A stretch of DNA of 64,000 nucleotides from JBEVJK01 sp963791325 (GTDB taxonomy: Bacteria > Pseudomonadota > Alphaproteobacteria > Rhizobiales > Rhizobiaceae), in NCBI GenBank assembly GCA_963791325.1, contig CAWBRU010000004.1:260691-324690 (forward strand). The letters are read 5' to 3'. A program made the position numbers and the translations under genes. Positions 27,744 to 36,196 of this stretch are shown piece after piece. The notes under the pieces were generated by a model. The model was not told where the DNA came from. It made no database searches and saw only the letters and a list, made by a program, of their open reading frames with translations. Positions within the stretch are counted from its first letter, which is position 1. Every line of letters starts with the position of its first letter.

Positions 27744-28535
27744 CTAATTGCCGTCGATCGCCGTGCCGATGCGGGCGATCGCCTGCTGATAGACGCTCGC
27801 AGAGTTCCAGCCGGCGATGGCGCCCATGTTGCCCGGATACCCTGCGCCGGCCCGCCAGCCGTGTGCCCTGAGAAAGTTGGCCGTGGATATCAGCGCAGTA
27901 TTCTTGTCCCGCAGGTTGCCGACGCCGTATTTCAGAGCGTTCCCGGGCAGGAACCCTGTCTGACCGATCTCCCCATGCATGGCGCCGACCGAGCCCGCAC
28001 TTAGCGTCCCGCTGTCGACCAGCTTGAGCGCCGCGATGGCATGCGGCGCGAAGAACTGCGGGCGGCGGCAGTCATAGGCGAGCGTCACGATCGCCGAAAC
28101 GGTGTTCTGCTTGCCCATGGAGGCGCCGAAGCCGGTCTCCATGCCCCAGATGGCGAGCAGTACCCCGGGGGGCACGCCGTAGGTTCGCTCGATCTTGTCG
28201 AACAGTGCTGCGTTCGCCTTCTTGAGCGAACGGCCCTTGGAAATGATCGCGGACCCGCCGCGTCGGTTCATGAAGGCGTCGACCGAGCCGCTGAAGGCCT
28301 GCTTGGAGGAACGGTCGGCCCGGATGGTGCCCGTGGCGTATTTCGCGCCGGCAAGCGCCGCAAGGCCCTTCTGCTTGACGCCGGCGGCCTTTGCCTTGTC
28401 CGCAAATTCCACTTTCCACTGTTCAAATCCGGCCGCGCTGTTGCCGCAGGAGGCCGCCTGAGCAGCGCTCGTCAGAAGGCATGAGGCAACGGCAGCCGCC
28501 GCGGCAATCGACTTAGCTTCAGCAATGAATGCCAT
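27744..28535 (-). CDS. Lytic murein transglycosylase (MltB-type SLT fold)
   Basis: Periplasmic enzyme that cleaves the MurNAc-GlcNAc bond of peptidoglycan with formation of the anhydro product. The ATG at 28535, with GGGGAGAA upstream, gives 263 residues; a longer frame exists but lacks a ribosome site. A Sec signal peptide ends AAQAASC, with cleavage around residue 27. The catalytic Glu is in LLAIWGMETGFGASMG near residue 125; YDCRRPQFFAPHAIAAL and GEIGQTGFLPGNALKYGVG are family blocks. It is the first chromosomal gene beyond attR. Confidence 0.9.
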   Translation of the reverse strand: MAFIAEAKSIAAAAAVASCLLTSAAQAASCGNSAAGFEQWKVEFADKAKAAGVKQKGLAALAGAKYATGTIRADRSSKQAFSGSVDAFMNRRGGSAIISKGRSLKKANAALFDKIERTYGVPPGVLLAIWGMETGFGASMGKQNTVSAIVTLAYDCRRPQFFAPHAIAALKLVDSGTLSAGSVGAMHGEIGQTGFLPGNALKYGVGNLRDKNTALISTANFLRAHGWRAGAGYPGNMGAIAGWNSASVYQQAIARIGTAIDGN

Positions 28536-28598
28536 TCCGTTCTCCCCATGAGTTTGAACCGTCATTCCTTCGGCACTCCGCAACCGAGGCGGACAACA

Positions 28599-29267
28599 TC
28601 ACCACACGCCCGGCACCAGCCGGTAGCGGACGCTTCGGGTGTACTCGGCATAGCCGTCGAGCTCGCGCAGCAGCATCGCCTCCTCATCGAGGATTCGTAG
28701 CGCAAGAACGGGCACGAAGACGATGACAAACAGCAGCCCCCAGTAGGAACCCAGCGCAAGCGGCACGCCGACCAGCATAACCAGTGCACCGACATACATC
28801 GGGTGCCTTACCAGGGCGTATGGACCGCTCGAGATCACCGTCTGACCCTCCATGGTCTCGATGGTCGAGGCACCGAAGCTGTTGCGGCGAAATACCAGGA
28901 GGTCGATCATCAGCCCGAGCCACACAAGGAAGGCTCCGAAGACCGACACCCAGTCCGGCACATCGGACCACCCGAGGCGATGGTCGAGCGCCGAGACCAA
29001 CGGCAGGGCGGAGAAGGCGACAAATGCCAGCCCCACCAGTGCTTTCTGAACGGGCCGCGTCTCGGCTTGCGGGCCGAACTTCATCCGCCGTTGAAGCAGG
29101 GCAGGATCGTGGCGCGCCAGATAGAGCCCGATCAGGTTGGTGGAGAGCGCAAAAACGATGATGAAGAGCCAGCCCTGCCAGTACGCAACCGTGCCTGCGG
29201 GGACGAACACGAGGACGGCGATAACAACCAGCCCGATGATTGAAGCTCGTAAGGTGCGCAGGGTCAC
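28599..29267 (-). CDS. Membrane isoprenylcysteine methyltransferase-like protein
   Basis: Integral membrane protein of 222 residues with about five hydrophobic helices. The C-terminal block SGPYALVRHPMYVGALVML with RHPMY, followed by LRILDEEAMLLRELDGYAEY, is the SAM-binding signature of the ICMT/PEMT superfamily. In bacteria such proteins methylate lipids or small molecules, and the substrate here is not indicated. The upstream 137 bases separate it from the divergent dehydrogenase and hold a TTACA-N10-TGTAA inverted repeat (29301-29320) that might be an operator. Confidence 0.82.
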   Translation of the reverse strand: MTLRTLRASIIGLVVIAVLVFVPAGTVAYWQGWLFIIVFALSTNLIGLYLARHDPALLQRRMKFGPQAETRPVQKALVGLAFVAFSALPLVSALDHRLGWSDVPDWVSVFGAFLVWLGLMIDLLVFRRNSFGASTIETMEGQTVISSGPYALVRHPMYVGALVMLVGVPLALGSYWGLLFVIVFVPVLALRILDEEAMLLRELDGYAEYTRSVRYRLVPGVW

Positions 29268-29404
29268 GACCGTCTCGCAAGATGCAAGATGGCACTCAGT
29301 TTACATCCGATTCGGTGTAACGAAACCATCGGTACTCCGCGAAGACCTTGATTCTAAGCGCTCGACGGGTGATCGACAAACTTGCAACGGGTGAGACACG
29401 TTTC

Positions 29405-30304
29405 ATGCGCTACGGCTTCATCGGCCTTGGAAATCTTGGCGGGCATCTGGCTGCCAGCCTCCTCGGTGCCGGCTTCAAGATGACGGTCCACGACCAGAAC
29501 CGGCTAGCGGCGAACCGCCTGATCGAACTCGGCGCCGTGGGAGCCGAGAGTGCCGAGGCGCTTGCCAAGGATTGCGACGCGGTCATTACCTGCCTGCCCT
29601 CGCCGAAGGCCTCCGAACTCGTCCTCGGCCAGATTCTCAAAACCATGAGGCCTGGATCCACCTGGATCGAAATGTCGACGCTGGGCCGCGACGAAATCCT
29701 GCGCCTGGCCGCTGTCGCTGCCGAGCGCGACGTGAAAACGATGGAACTGCCGGTGACCGGCGGCGTGCATCTCGCAGCCCAAGGCAAGATCACGATGCTG
29801 GCGGGCGGAGACAAGGATCTGTTCGAGCTGCATCGCCCGGCTCTGGAGGGGATGGGCGACAAGATCTTCCATATGGGCCCGCTCGGCAGCGCCTCGGTGA
29901 TCAAGGTCATCACCAACATGCTGGCTTTCATCCATCTCGTGGCTGATGGCGAAGCTTTGATGCTGGCGAAGCGCGGCGGACTGGATCTTGGCCAGGCCTG
30001 GGCGGCGATCAAGGCCAGTTCCGGCAACAGCTTCGTTCATGAAACCGAGGGCCAGCTCATCCTCAACGGAAGCTACGACGTCGCCTTCACCATGGACCTT
30101 GCCCTAAAAGACCTTGGCTTTGCCATGAAATTCGGCCGCGAATTCGACGTGCCGCTCGACTTGGCAGGACTGACCAACCAGACGTTCATCAGGGGGCATG
30201 CCGCCTACGGTGGCGACGCGCAATCGACGCAGATCGTCAAGCTGCTCGAGGATGTCGTCGGCACGGATCTGAGAGCAGACGGATTTCCCGCTCGTCTCGG
30301 CTAA
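29405..30304 (+). CDS. NAD-dependent beta-hydroxyacid dehydrogenase (3-hydroxyisobutyrate type)
   Basis: The start MRYGFIGLGNLGGHLAASLL (ATG 29405) places the Rossmann GxGxxG at residues 7-12, so the in-frame codons further upstream are not needed. It has 299 residues. The 6-phosphogluconate-like NAD domain contains the substrate-binding ELPVTGGVHLAAQGKITMLAGG (about 112-133), with Thr-Gly-Gly, and the catalytic Lys is in GSASVIKVITNMLAF near residue 165. Substrates of the family include 3-hydroxyisobutyrate, tartronate semialdehyde and related acids; the exact one cannot be read from sequence. Confidence 0.88.
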   Translation: MRYGFIGLGNLGGHLAASLLGAGFKMTVHDQNRLAANRLIELGAVGAESAEALAKDCDAVITCLPSPKASELVLGQILKTMRPGSTWIEMSTLGRDEILRLAAVAAERDVKTMELPVTGGVHLAAQGKITMLAGGDKDLFELHRPALEGMGDKIFHMGPLGSASVIKVITNMLAFIHLVADGEALMLAKRGGLDLGQAWAAIKASSGNSFVHETEGQLILNGSYDVAFTMDLALKDLGFAMKFGREFDVPLDLAGLTNQTFIRGHAAYGGDAQSTQIVKLLEDVVGTDLRADGFPARLG

Positions 30305-30351
30305 TGGAAGAGACCTCGGTCAAGGAGGGGTCCAGCCAGGTTTCGGACCGG

Positions 30352-30945
30352 TCAGCCGACAAACGCTGCAACGGCGTTTCGGACGCGGTCGAGATGTGCC
30401 AGCTTCCGGCTTTCGGACACGCTGTCCATGTTGTAAAGGGCCACATACTTGGTCCGGCAAACCGTGCTGCAGAGTGAGCGGAAGCCGCGCAGCAATGTTC
30501 GCCTACCCGGCTGGCCCATCACCCAGGAGAGCAACGGCGAAGCACCACAGGTGGTCAGCACCAGCAGCCGGTTGATGTGCCGCAATTTCGGCCTGGGCCC
30601 AAGCAAAGACGCCGTGATCTCGAAGGCGAATCCCGGCACCATCACGCGTTCGAGCCAGCCTTTCAGCATGGCCGGAAGCCCGTACCACCAAGTCGGATAG
30701 ATGAACACCACGGCTTCAGCCCAAAGGACATGCTGCGCCTGGTCGCGGATCGGCTCGAAATTGTCGTCGTCTCTGAAATAGCGGCGCCATTCCTCCATGC
30801 TCATCACCGGATCGAACCCTGCGGCGTAGAGGTCGACGAGGTGCACCTCTTGGCCGCGCTTCTCAAGGGCGTCGATGGCGGCGTCGCGGACAGCTGCGTT
30901 GAAGCTTTGTTCGCAAGGATGGCAATAGACAACGAGGACCTTCAT
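30352..30945 (-). CDS. Flavodoxin-fold NAD(P)H quinone oxidoreductase-like protein
   Basis: Family of FMN/FAD-dependent two-electron quinone or drug reductases. The ATG at 30945 gives 197 residues: MKVLVVYCHPCEQSFNAAV (phosphate-binding loop), then EAVVFIYPTWWYGLPAMLKG, the signature that contacts the flavin, and FAFEITASLLGPRPKLRHI. A TTG at 30957 would overlap the upstream gene stop but adds only four residues. It is the last gene of the ECF transporter operon. A link between the transported vitamin or precursor and a flavin enzyme is plausible but inferred. Confidence 0.85.
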   Translation of the reverse strand: MKVLVVYCHPCEQSFNAAVRDAAIDALEKRGQEVHLVDLYAAGFDPVMSMEEWRRYFRDDDNFEPIRDQAQHVLWAEAVVFIYPTWWYGLPAMLKGWLERVMVPGFAFEITASLLGPRPKLRHINRLLVLTTCGASPLLSWVMGQPGRRTLLRGFRSLCSTVCRTKYVALYNMDSVSESRKLAHLDRVRNAVAAFVG

Positions 30946-30953
30946 GCCGTTGC

Positions 30954-31406
30954 TCAAGGGGTGTTGCGGTCGCCGGAGGGGTTATTCCTGCTTTGGTGAT
31001 GATCCTCAACCGCGTTTGCGGTGTCGAAGTATTCGCGCCATGACAAAATGCGCCCCTCTCGGTCGAGGTCGATGAGAATTGCGTCCTCGGTCCGGCTGCG
31101 CGATCCGTCCTGCCGGCGCGTCACCTCCCAAAGCCACTCCAGCGCGACACGCCTGCCGTCGGCCGAGGCGAAGACGTTGGTAATGGTCACTCTGAGATCG
31201 CCGTAGTCGCGAAAGAAGTTCTCGACCGTCCGCCCGAGCTCATCGATCGAAATGCGATTTCCAGGTGCGGTCAGAACGCCTTGCGGATGCCAATCGCCGA
31301 CGGCTGCGGAGAAATCTCCCACAGTCCAGGCCTTTGCCTGCCGTTCAATCATCGCCAAGGTGTGCGGGTCGCAATCGATTGCCGCGTCGGGCGCCAAAAA
31401 AGTCAC
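30954..31406 (-). CDS. SnoaL-like (NTF2 fold) protein
   Basis: The GTG at 31406 overlaps the EcfT stop codon (GTGA), so it is translationally coupled. It has 150 residues. ERQAKAWTVGDFSAAVGDWH...FFRDYGDLRVTITNVFA...LEWLWEVTRRQDGSRSRTED and ILSWREYFDT are the hallmark strands of the SnoaL-like polyketide cyclase/NTF2 superfamily. Members are small-molecule isomerases, hydrolases or binding proteins. The position between the transporter and the flavodoxin-fold gene suggests that all three handle the same compound. Confidence 0.82.
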   Translation of the reverse strand: MTFLAPDAAIDCDPHTLAMIERQAKAWTVGDFSAAVGDWHPQGVLTAPGNRISIDELGRTVENFFRDYGDLRVTITNVFASADGRRVALEWLWEVTRRQDGSRSRTEDAILIDLDREGRILSWREYFDTANAVEDHHQSRNNPSGDRNTP

Positions 31407-32230
31407 AGGACAGATCCTCCGAAACCGAAGATGAGCCGGGCCGCCAGTGCTACAATAAAAACCACGGCGCAGGCAGCAATGAAAAGCTTTTCGACGACCG
31501 AAAGGGTTTCGCGTGACGGATTGAGGTAGGTACGATCCGCCGAACCCCTGAACGCCTTCGCTTGTAGGGCGATCTCCACATGCTGCGCCTTGGTCAGACA
31601 GATCAAAATCAGCGGCACGAGCAGCCTCGCCAGCGCAACCAGTTTGCGCACCATCCCGACACTGTCGATGTCGATGCCGCGCAGCCGCTGCGCCTCCTTC
31701 ATCCCCTCCAGTTCCTGAAAGAGCATCGGCACAAAGCGGAAAGTCGTCGAGAAAAGAAAGGCTATTCGGTAAGGAATGCCGATCCGGACGAGGCCGAGGA
31801 CTATGTCGCTCGGCTCGCAGGTCATGAACACCAATTGAAAGGCGAGCATCGGGATCAGGACGCGGCAGCACACCACCAACCCGAACAAAAGACCTTCGAA
31901 ATAAAAGATGTTGAGGCCGCCGAGAACGGGCACGTGCGCGGGGACGACAAACACCGGCGTTGCCCCGAACGGCGACCACAGGCCCTGGATCAGGGTGATC
32001 AGGACGAGCGCCGGCAACAGCACCGCAACCAGCTTGCGGATGGTGGTCAGGGTCACCCCGGCGGCGAACATCATGGCCAGTATGGCGATCAGGAACGCTG
32101 CCTGAAGCAGGATGCTGTTCCAGATGAAGATCAGCGTGCTTGCCAGAAGCAGCAGCGCGAACTTCGCTCGCATATCGAGCCTGGCGATCGCTGAGCCGCC
32201 GGACAAGTTCTGCAGTGCGTAGCCGGCCAT
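31403..32230 (-). CDS. ecfT: ECF transporter transmembrane component EcfT
   Basis: Membrane scaffold that links the S-component to the ATPases in energy-coupling factor importers. It has 275 residues and about six helices (for example FALLLLASTLIFIWNS and LLPALVLITLIQGLW). Two cytoplasmic coupling helices end in Arg-Gly motifs, EAQRLRG near residue 184 and QAKAFRG near 228, the EcfT signatures that contact the ATPases. It begins at the base after the ATPase stop and is part of a continuous S-A-A-T order. Confidence 0.9.
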   Translation of the reverse strand: MAGYALQNLSGGSAIARLDMRAKFALLLLASTLIFIWNSILLQAAFLIAILAMMFAAGVTLTTIRKLVAVLLPALVLITLIQGLWSPFGATPVFVVPAHVPVLGGLNIFYFEGLLFGLVVCCRVLIPMLAFQLVFMTCEPSDIVLGLVRIGIPYRIAFLFSTTFRFVPMLFQELEGMKEAQRLRGIDIDSVGMVRKLVALARLLVPLILICLTKAQHVEIALQAKAFRGSADRTYLNPSRETLSVVEKLFIAACAVVFIVALAARLIFGFGGSVL

Positions 32231-34000
32231 TCAGGCGACTCCCGACGGAACGGCGAGGAGCTCGGCGAGATCGTCGGGTCCCAGAGGACGGAGCGCGCGC
32301 AAGCTGGGAAAGCTTTCGGCGAAGCGAACGGTTTGCGGCGGTATCAAGCCGGACCTCTCCAGCCCCTCCTGGTCGTAAAGGACATCTCGAAGGGGACCGT
32401 CGAGCGCGATTTTACCCGCGTCCATCACCACAAGGCGTTCGGCGAAGCCGGGCAGAAGGTAGAGATGATGGGTTATCAGGACCGCTGTCTTGCCGCGCTG
32501 GTTGAGCGTGCGGAGCATTTCGACGATGGCCATTGCGCCGCGCCAATCCTGGCCGGTCGTCGGCTCGTCGAAGATCAGAATTTGCGGCTCGAGCGCCAGC
32601 ACAGCGGCGATCACAACGCGGAGCCGGTCGCCGCGGCAGAGCGAAATCGGATGCCGATCATGCGCCCAAGCAAGGTCCATCGCATCGAGCGCACGCGCCA
32701 CGCGCGCGTCACTCTCGTCCTTCGGCCGGCCCATCATGGACAGGGCAAACCCGACCTCCTTGGCGACCGAGTTGCAAAAGATCTGTTGGTGCGCGTTCTG
32801 CGGGATGTAGCCGATCCGTTGCGCCAAATCGCTGACCTTCAGATCGGCGATATCGCTGCCGCTCACCCGCACCATGCCCGTTGTCGGGGCGAGCAGCCCC
32901 AGGAAATGCCGCACCAACGTCGACTTGCCGCTGCCGTTGCGGCCGGCGATGGCCAAGAACTCGCCCTCCCTGACCGTGAGATCGACCCCCCGCAGTGCCT
33001 GAGTTCCATCGGGGTAGGAATGGGTCAGTCCGCTGACGGCGAGCACGGCCCGCGAAGCGTTGATGGAGGGCGAGGTGGGCGAAGCCGTCGGAACCGACGG
33101 CACCGGCAGGGGACGATCGACATAGCTGTCTCGAGCAGCCGCCATGGTCACGGCAAATGTTTGCGGCATGGACGGGCTGGCCGGAGATTGTGCCAGCACC
33201 TCCAACGACCGAACGATATCGGGCGGTCTTACCTTGAGGGATCTGAGCTTGGCGGTCTGCGAGAACACGGTCGCCGGCGACCCTTCGGCAATGATCCTGC
33301 CGTCGGCGAGCAGCACGATGCGATCGGCGATCTCAGCCAGTTCTTCGCTGGCATGGCTGGCAATCATCACCGTCAGCCCGTTCTGACGCTTCAGCCTGTC
33401 GAGGATGGCGAACACCTCGGCCGTGGCGACGGGATCGAGCTGTGACGTCGGCTCGTCGAGCACCATGATGTCGGGCGAGAGCGCGAGCGCCGATGCGATC
33501 GACAACCGTTGCTTCTGGCCGCCCGACAGGTTCGCCGGGTGCTTGGCCTCGAGACCGGTGAGACCCACCATGCCGAGCGCCGCGCCGACCCGGCGACGAA
33601 TCTCCGAGGTGGGCACCATAAGATTTTCGAGCGCGAACGCGACCTCCTCGGCCACGCTGGTTGAGGTGATCTGCGTGTCCGGATCCTCGAAGACCATGCC
33701 GACATGGTGGGCGAGCCGGCTCGTCGGCGTCTCGATCGAGTCGAGACCGGCGATTTGGACGCGGCCGAAGAACTCGCCGCCGAAGAATTGCGGCACGATG
33801 CCGTTTATGGCGAGACAAAGTGTGGTTTTGCCGGCGCCGGTCGGGCCGACGATCCCGACGATTTCGCCGCGTTTGACCGACAGATCGATCTCGGCGAGAG
33901 CCATCAGCTCGCCGCTCGGATAGCGATAGCCGACCGCCTCGAAGCGCAGGATCGGCGAAACTGCCGGCTCCGCTGGCGTCGCCTCATCGCCAGCCTGCAA
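32231..34000 (-). CDS. ECF transporter ATPase, two fused nucleotide-binding domains
   Basis: A single chain of 589 residues contains both ATPase halves of an ECF importer. The first domain has Walker A GPTGAGKT at 52-59, signature LSGGQKQRLSIA and Walker B MVLDEPTSQLD. The second has Walker A GRNGSGKS near 350, Walker B ILIFDEPTTGQD and an altered signature, LCRGDRLRVVIA, in place of LSGGQ. Two complete catalytic sites may therefore differ in activity. The start is TTG at 34000, only one base after the S-component stop; no better start exists before the first strand. A Ser/Pro linker joins the halves. Confidence 0.9.
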   Translation of the reverse strand: MQAGDEATPAEPAVSPILRFEAVGYRYPSGELMALAEIDLSVKRGEIVGIVGPTGAGKTTLCLAINGIVPQFFGGEFFGRVQIAGLDSIETPTSRLAHHVGMVFEDPDTQITSTSVAEEVAFALENLMVPTSEIRRRVGAALGMVGLTGLEAKHPANLSGGQKQRLSIASALALSPDIMVLDEPTSQLDPVATAEVFAILDRLKRQNGLTVMIASHASEELAEIADRIVLLADGRIIAEGSPATVFSQTAKLRSLKVRPPDIVRSLEVLAQSPASPSMPQTFAVTMAAARDSYVDRPLPVPSVPTASPTSPSINASRAVLAVSGLTHSYPDGTQALRGVDLTVREGEFLAIAGRNGSGKSTLVRHFLGLLAPTTGMVRVSGSDIADLKVSDLAQRIGYIPQNAHQQIFCNSVAKEVGFALSMMGRPKDESDARVARALDAMDLAWAHDRHPISLCRGDRLRVVIAAVLALEPQILIFDEPTTGQDWRGAMAIVEMLRTLNQRGKTAVLITHHLYLLPGFAERLVVMDAGKIALDGPLRDVLYDQEGLERSGLIPPQTVRFAESFPSLRALRPLGPDDLAELLAVPSGVA

Positions 34001-34001
34001 C

Positions 34002-34778
34002 TCAATATCCCGCCATCTGTGCCTTAGCGAGCGGTGAGCGACGAATTGCGGTGACCAGCGGAACGGCGATCAGCGCACCGACCGCCGTAAACACGACGCG
34101 CTCCAGCAAGATGATGACGATCAGCGGCGGCCACACCTCGGCAGGCCACGGATTGGTGGCGAAGGCCGGCACCCAATTCAGCTGGATTCCGGCGGTCGAG
34201 CCGAAGAAAAACACCACAAAGTAAGCGAGGAAGACCTGCCAGGCCGGGCCACCGTTGCGGATGAGGTCGATCGCCCGGTTGCGGACTTGCGGAATAGCGA
34301 TCAGGATCAGGGCGATGTCCACGGTGAAGACGTTGCTCAGCCACAGGCCAAAGCCGATACCGTAGGCCAATGCCTGGTAGAGATAGATGAGATGGGCGAT
34401 CAGCGTGATCACCCACGGCACATACCAGTAAGACCTACCGGGATACATGACCATACCGACCGCGAAGGCGCTCATCGCGCCCATCAGTGGGCTCCACGGA
34501 CCCAGATTTGTGTACGGCGCGATAATGTTGCCGATCACGATGCCGATCACCGAAGCGATGGGGCCGGCGATCGGTCCGAGCAAGAGGCCGAGAATCGGAT
34601 GGATGACGTCATGGAACGGCCAGCCCCCGCCCATGCCGCCAACCACGATCGAGGCTGGAATGAAAGCCAGGACCGCGACCAGGGCCGCCAAGATGGCAGT
34701 GTAGGACACCGGCGCGCCGCCGATAGACACGCCGCCGGTGGTCGTTACTTTGCGAGCCTGTGGTCCTTCCGCTGTCAT
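34002..34778 (-). CDS. ECF transporter substrate-binding membrane component (S-component)
   Basis: The ATG at 34778 follows AAAGGGGAAG and gives 258 residues with about six hydrophobic helices, starting YTAILAALVAVLAFIPASIV. Conserved loops include MGGGWPFHDVIHPILGLLLG and GNIIAPYTNLGPWSPLMGAM. The short chain with no ATPase, followed directly by the ATPase and EcfT genes, identifies it as a dedicated S-component. Its substrate is not recognisable from the sequence: no riboswitch or biosynthesis gene is next to it. The nearby SnoaL and flavodoxin-fold genes are the only clue. Confidence 0.82.
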   Translation of the reverse strand: MTAEGPQARKVTTTGGVSIGGAPVSYTAILAALVAVLAFIPASIVVGGMGGGWPFHDVIHPILGLLLGPIAGPIASVIGIVIGNIIAPYTNLGPWSPLMGAMSAFAVGMVMYPGRSYWYVPWVITLIAHLIYLYQALAYGIGFGLWLSNVFTVDIALILIAIPQVRNRAIDLIRNGGPAWQVFLAYFVVFFFGSTAGIQLNWVPAFATNPWPAEVWPPLIVIILLERVVFTAVGALIAVPLVTAIRRSPLAKAQMAGY

Positions 34779-35131
34779 CGGCTTCCCCTTTGCAGACGGC
34801 TTGTCGCTGTTCTTGTCTTGCCGTGACCAATGTTGACCCAAAGATCGAACACCTGCAAGGAATTCGTCCCACTGGACTTCGGTCCGCGGGGCTCGACAGC
34901 GGGCGCCGAGGCTCACGCAATCAGCAACGGTTTCCGGTCATCTCCGGCGTCGATCGAACCGATGGGCCGCGCCGTGCGTTCGCCCCGATCTGCCGGGTGA
35001 TGCCGGGTCGATGTGTGCGAGACGATCTTTGACGGCCATCTCATAAGTCTTACTAAGAGGTGGCTTGAGCGGCCGGACGCTGCTCCGGCTCGGAAATTAC
35101 AGGACGATCGCCGGCATGCCCGGCTCGTCTG
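34779..35131. other. Intergenic region between ECF and sugar ABC operons
   Basis: About 350 bases with no coding pattern I can support. It must hold the promoter of the leftward ECF operon and the end of the leftward permease gene. I looked for a riboswitch-like conserved core (for example a TPP box or cobalamin box) and did not see one. Confidence 0.5.
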
Positions 35132-36148
35132 TCATTCGCGGGTGCCTTCCCTGAGCTTCTGGGCGTAGACGTTGATGATGAGCGCTGCCAGCAGGATGAG
35201 CCCGCGGATCAGGATTTTCAGAAAGCTGTCGATCTGGATGTGATCCAGGCCATTGTTCAAGACACCGAGCACAAGCAGGCCGATGATCGTATTTCCGATG
35301 CCGCCTCGCCCGCCGAAGAGGCTGGTGCCGCCGACCACCACCGCGGCGATTGCATCGAGCAGGAAGGTATCGAACTGGTCCTGCTGCGCCGATCCGAAAT
35401 ACGCCACGCCGAGCATGCCCGCGATGCCCGAACACATCGCGCTGATGATCATCACGGCAGCAATGATCTTCTTGACGTTGACGCCCGAATATTCGGCAGC
35501 TTCGCGGCTGCCGCCGACCATGTAAACGTAGCGGCCGAAACGCGTATAGGTAAGCACCAGGTGCGCCACCAGCAAGAACAGCAGGCAGACCACGATCGAC
35601 CACTTCACGCCAAGGATCGTGCCGGAACCCAGCACGGTGATCAGGTCGGGATAGTTGTAGGCGATCTGGCCGCGGACGAGCATGGCTGAGATGCCGTTGG
35701 CGATCTGCATCATGGCAAGCGTCATGATGAAGGACGGGATACCGACGATCGTCACACCGAACGCATTTATCAAGCCGAGCGTGAAACAACTCGCCAATGT
35801 CAGGATGATGGCGAGCACTCCGTTCAGCGGCAGGTTGGCGATGTTCACGTAGTCCGGCTGCAGCGTGAAGAAGGCCACCATGATACCGACGGCATTGGCA
35901 ATCGCAGCGACCGACAGGTCGATCTCGGCGGTCAGGATGACGAAGGTCAGTCCGACGGCAATGATGCCCGTTATCGAGGCCTGCGAGAGAATGTTCATCA
36001 AGTTGTCGAACGTTCTGAAACTCTCCGCCTGCGTCGAAAAAAATACGACCAGTGCGATCAGCGTGAAGACAGGCGCAATGTTGCGCATCTGATCGTGGAG
36101 GAACCGCTTGATGTCGGTGCGGTGCGCCGTGTCGTTTGTGACGGTCAT
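35132..36148 (-). CDS. Ribose-type sugar ABC transporter permease
   Basis: Inner-membrane channel of a CUT2-family importer. It has 338 residues and about nine helices. Family landmarks: NILSQASITGIIAVGLTFVILTAEIDLS (the conserved ExDLS near 75), the GIPSFIMTLAMM block, and AAEYSGVNVKK, the loop that contacts the ATPase. It lies 48 bases after the ATPase gene. Only one permease gene is present, as usual for RbsC-type homodimers. Confidence 0.93.
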   Translation of the reverse strand: MTVTNDTAHRTDIKRFLHDQMRNIAPVFTLIALVVFFSTQAESFRTFDNLMNILSQASITGIIAVGLTFVILTAEIDLSVAAIANAVGIMVAFFTLQPDYVNIANLPLNGVLAIILTLASCFTLGLINAFGVTIVGIPSFIMTLAMMQIANGISAMLVRGQIAYNYPDLITVLGSGTILGVKWSIVVCLLFLLVAHLVLTYTRFGRYVYMVGGSREAAEYSGVNVKKIIAAVMIISAMCSGIAGMLGVAYFGSAQQDQFDTFLLDAIAAVVVGGTSLFGGRGGIGNTIIGLLVLGVLNNGLDHIQIDSFLKILIRGLILLAALIINVYAQKLREGTRE

Positions 36149-36196
36149 CTCAACTGTTTTTCGGGCGAGCTGCCGTGGAAGATCGGGCTGATGAGG

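Noticed and set aside
34779..35131. Riboswitch upstream of the ECF operon
   Set aside because: No conserved core of the TPP, cobalamin, FMN or other common class was visible. A covariance search would be needed for proof.
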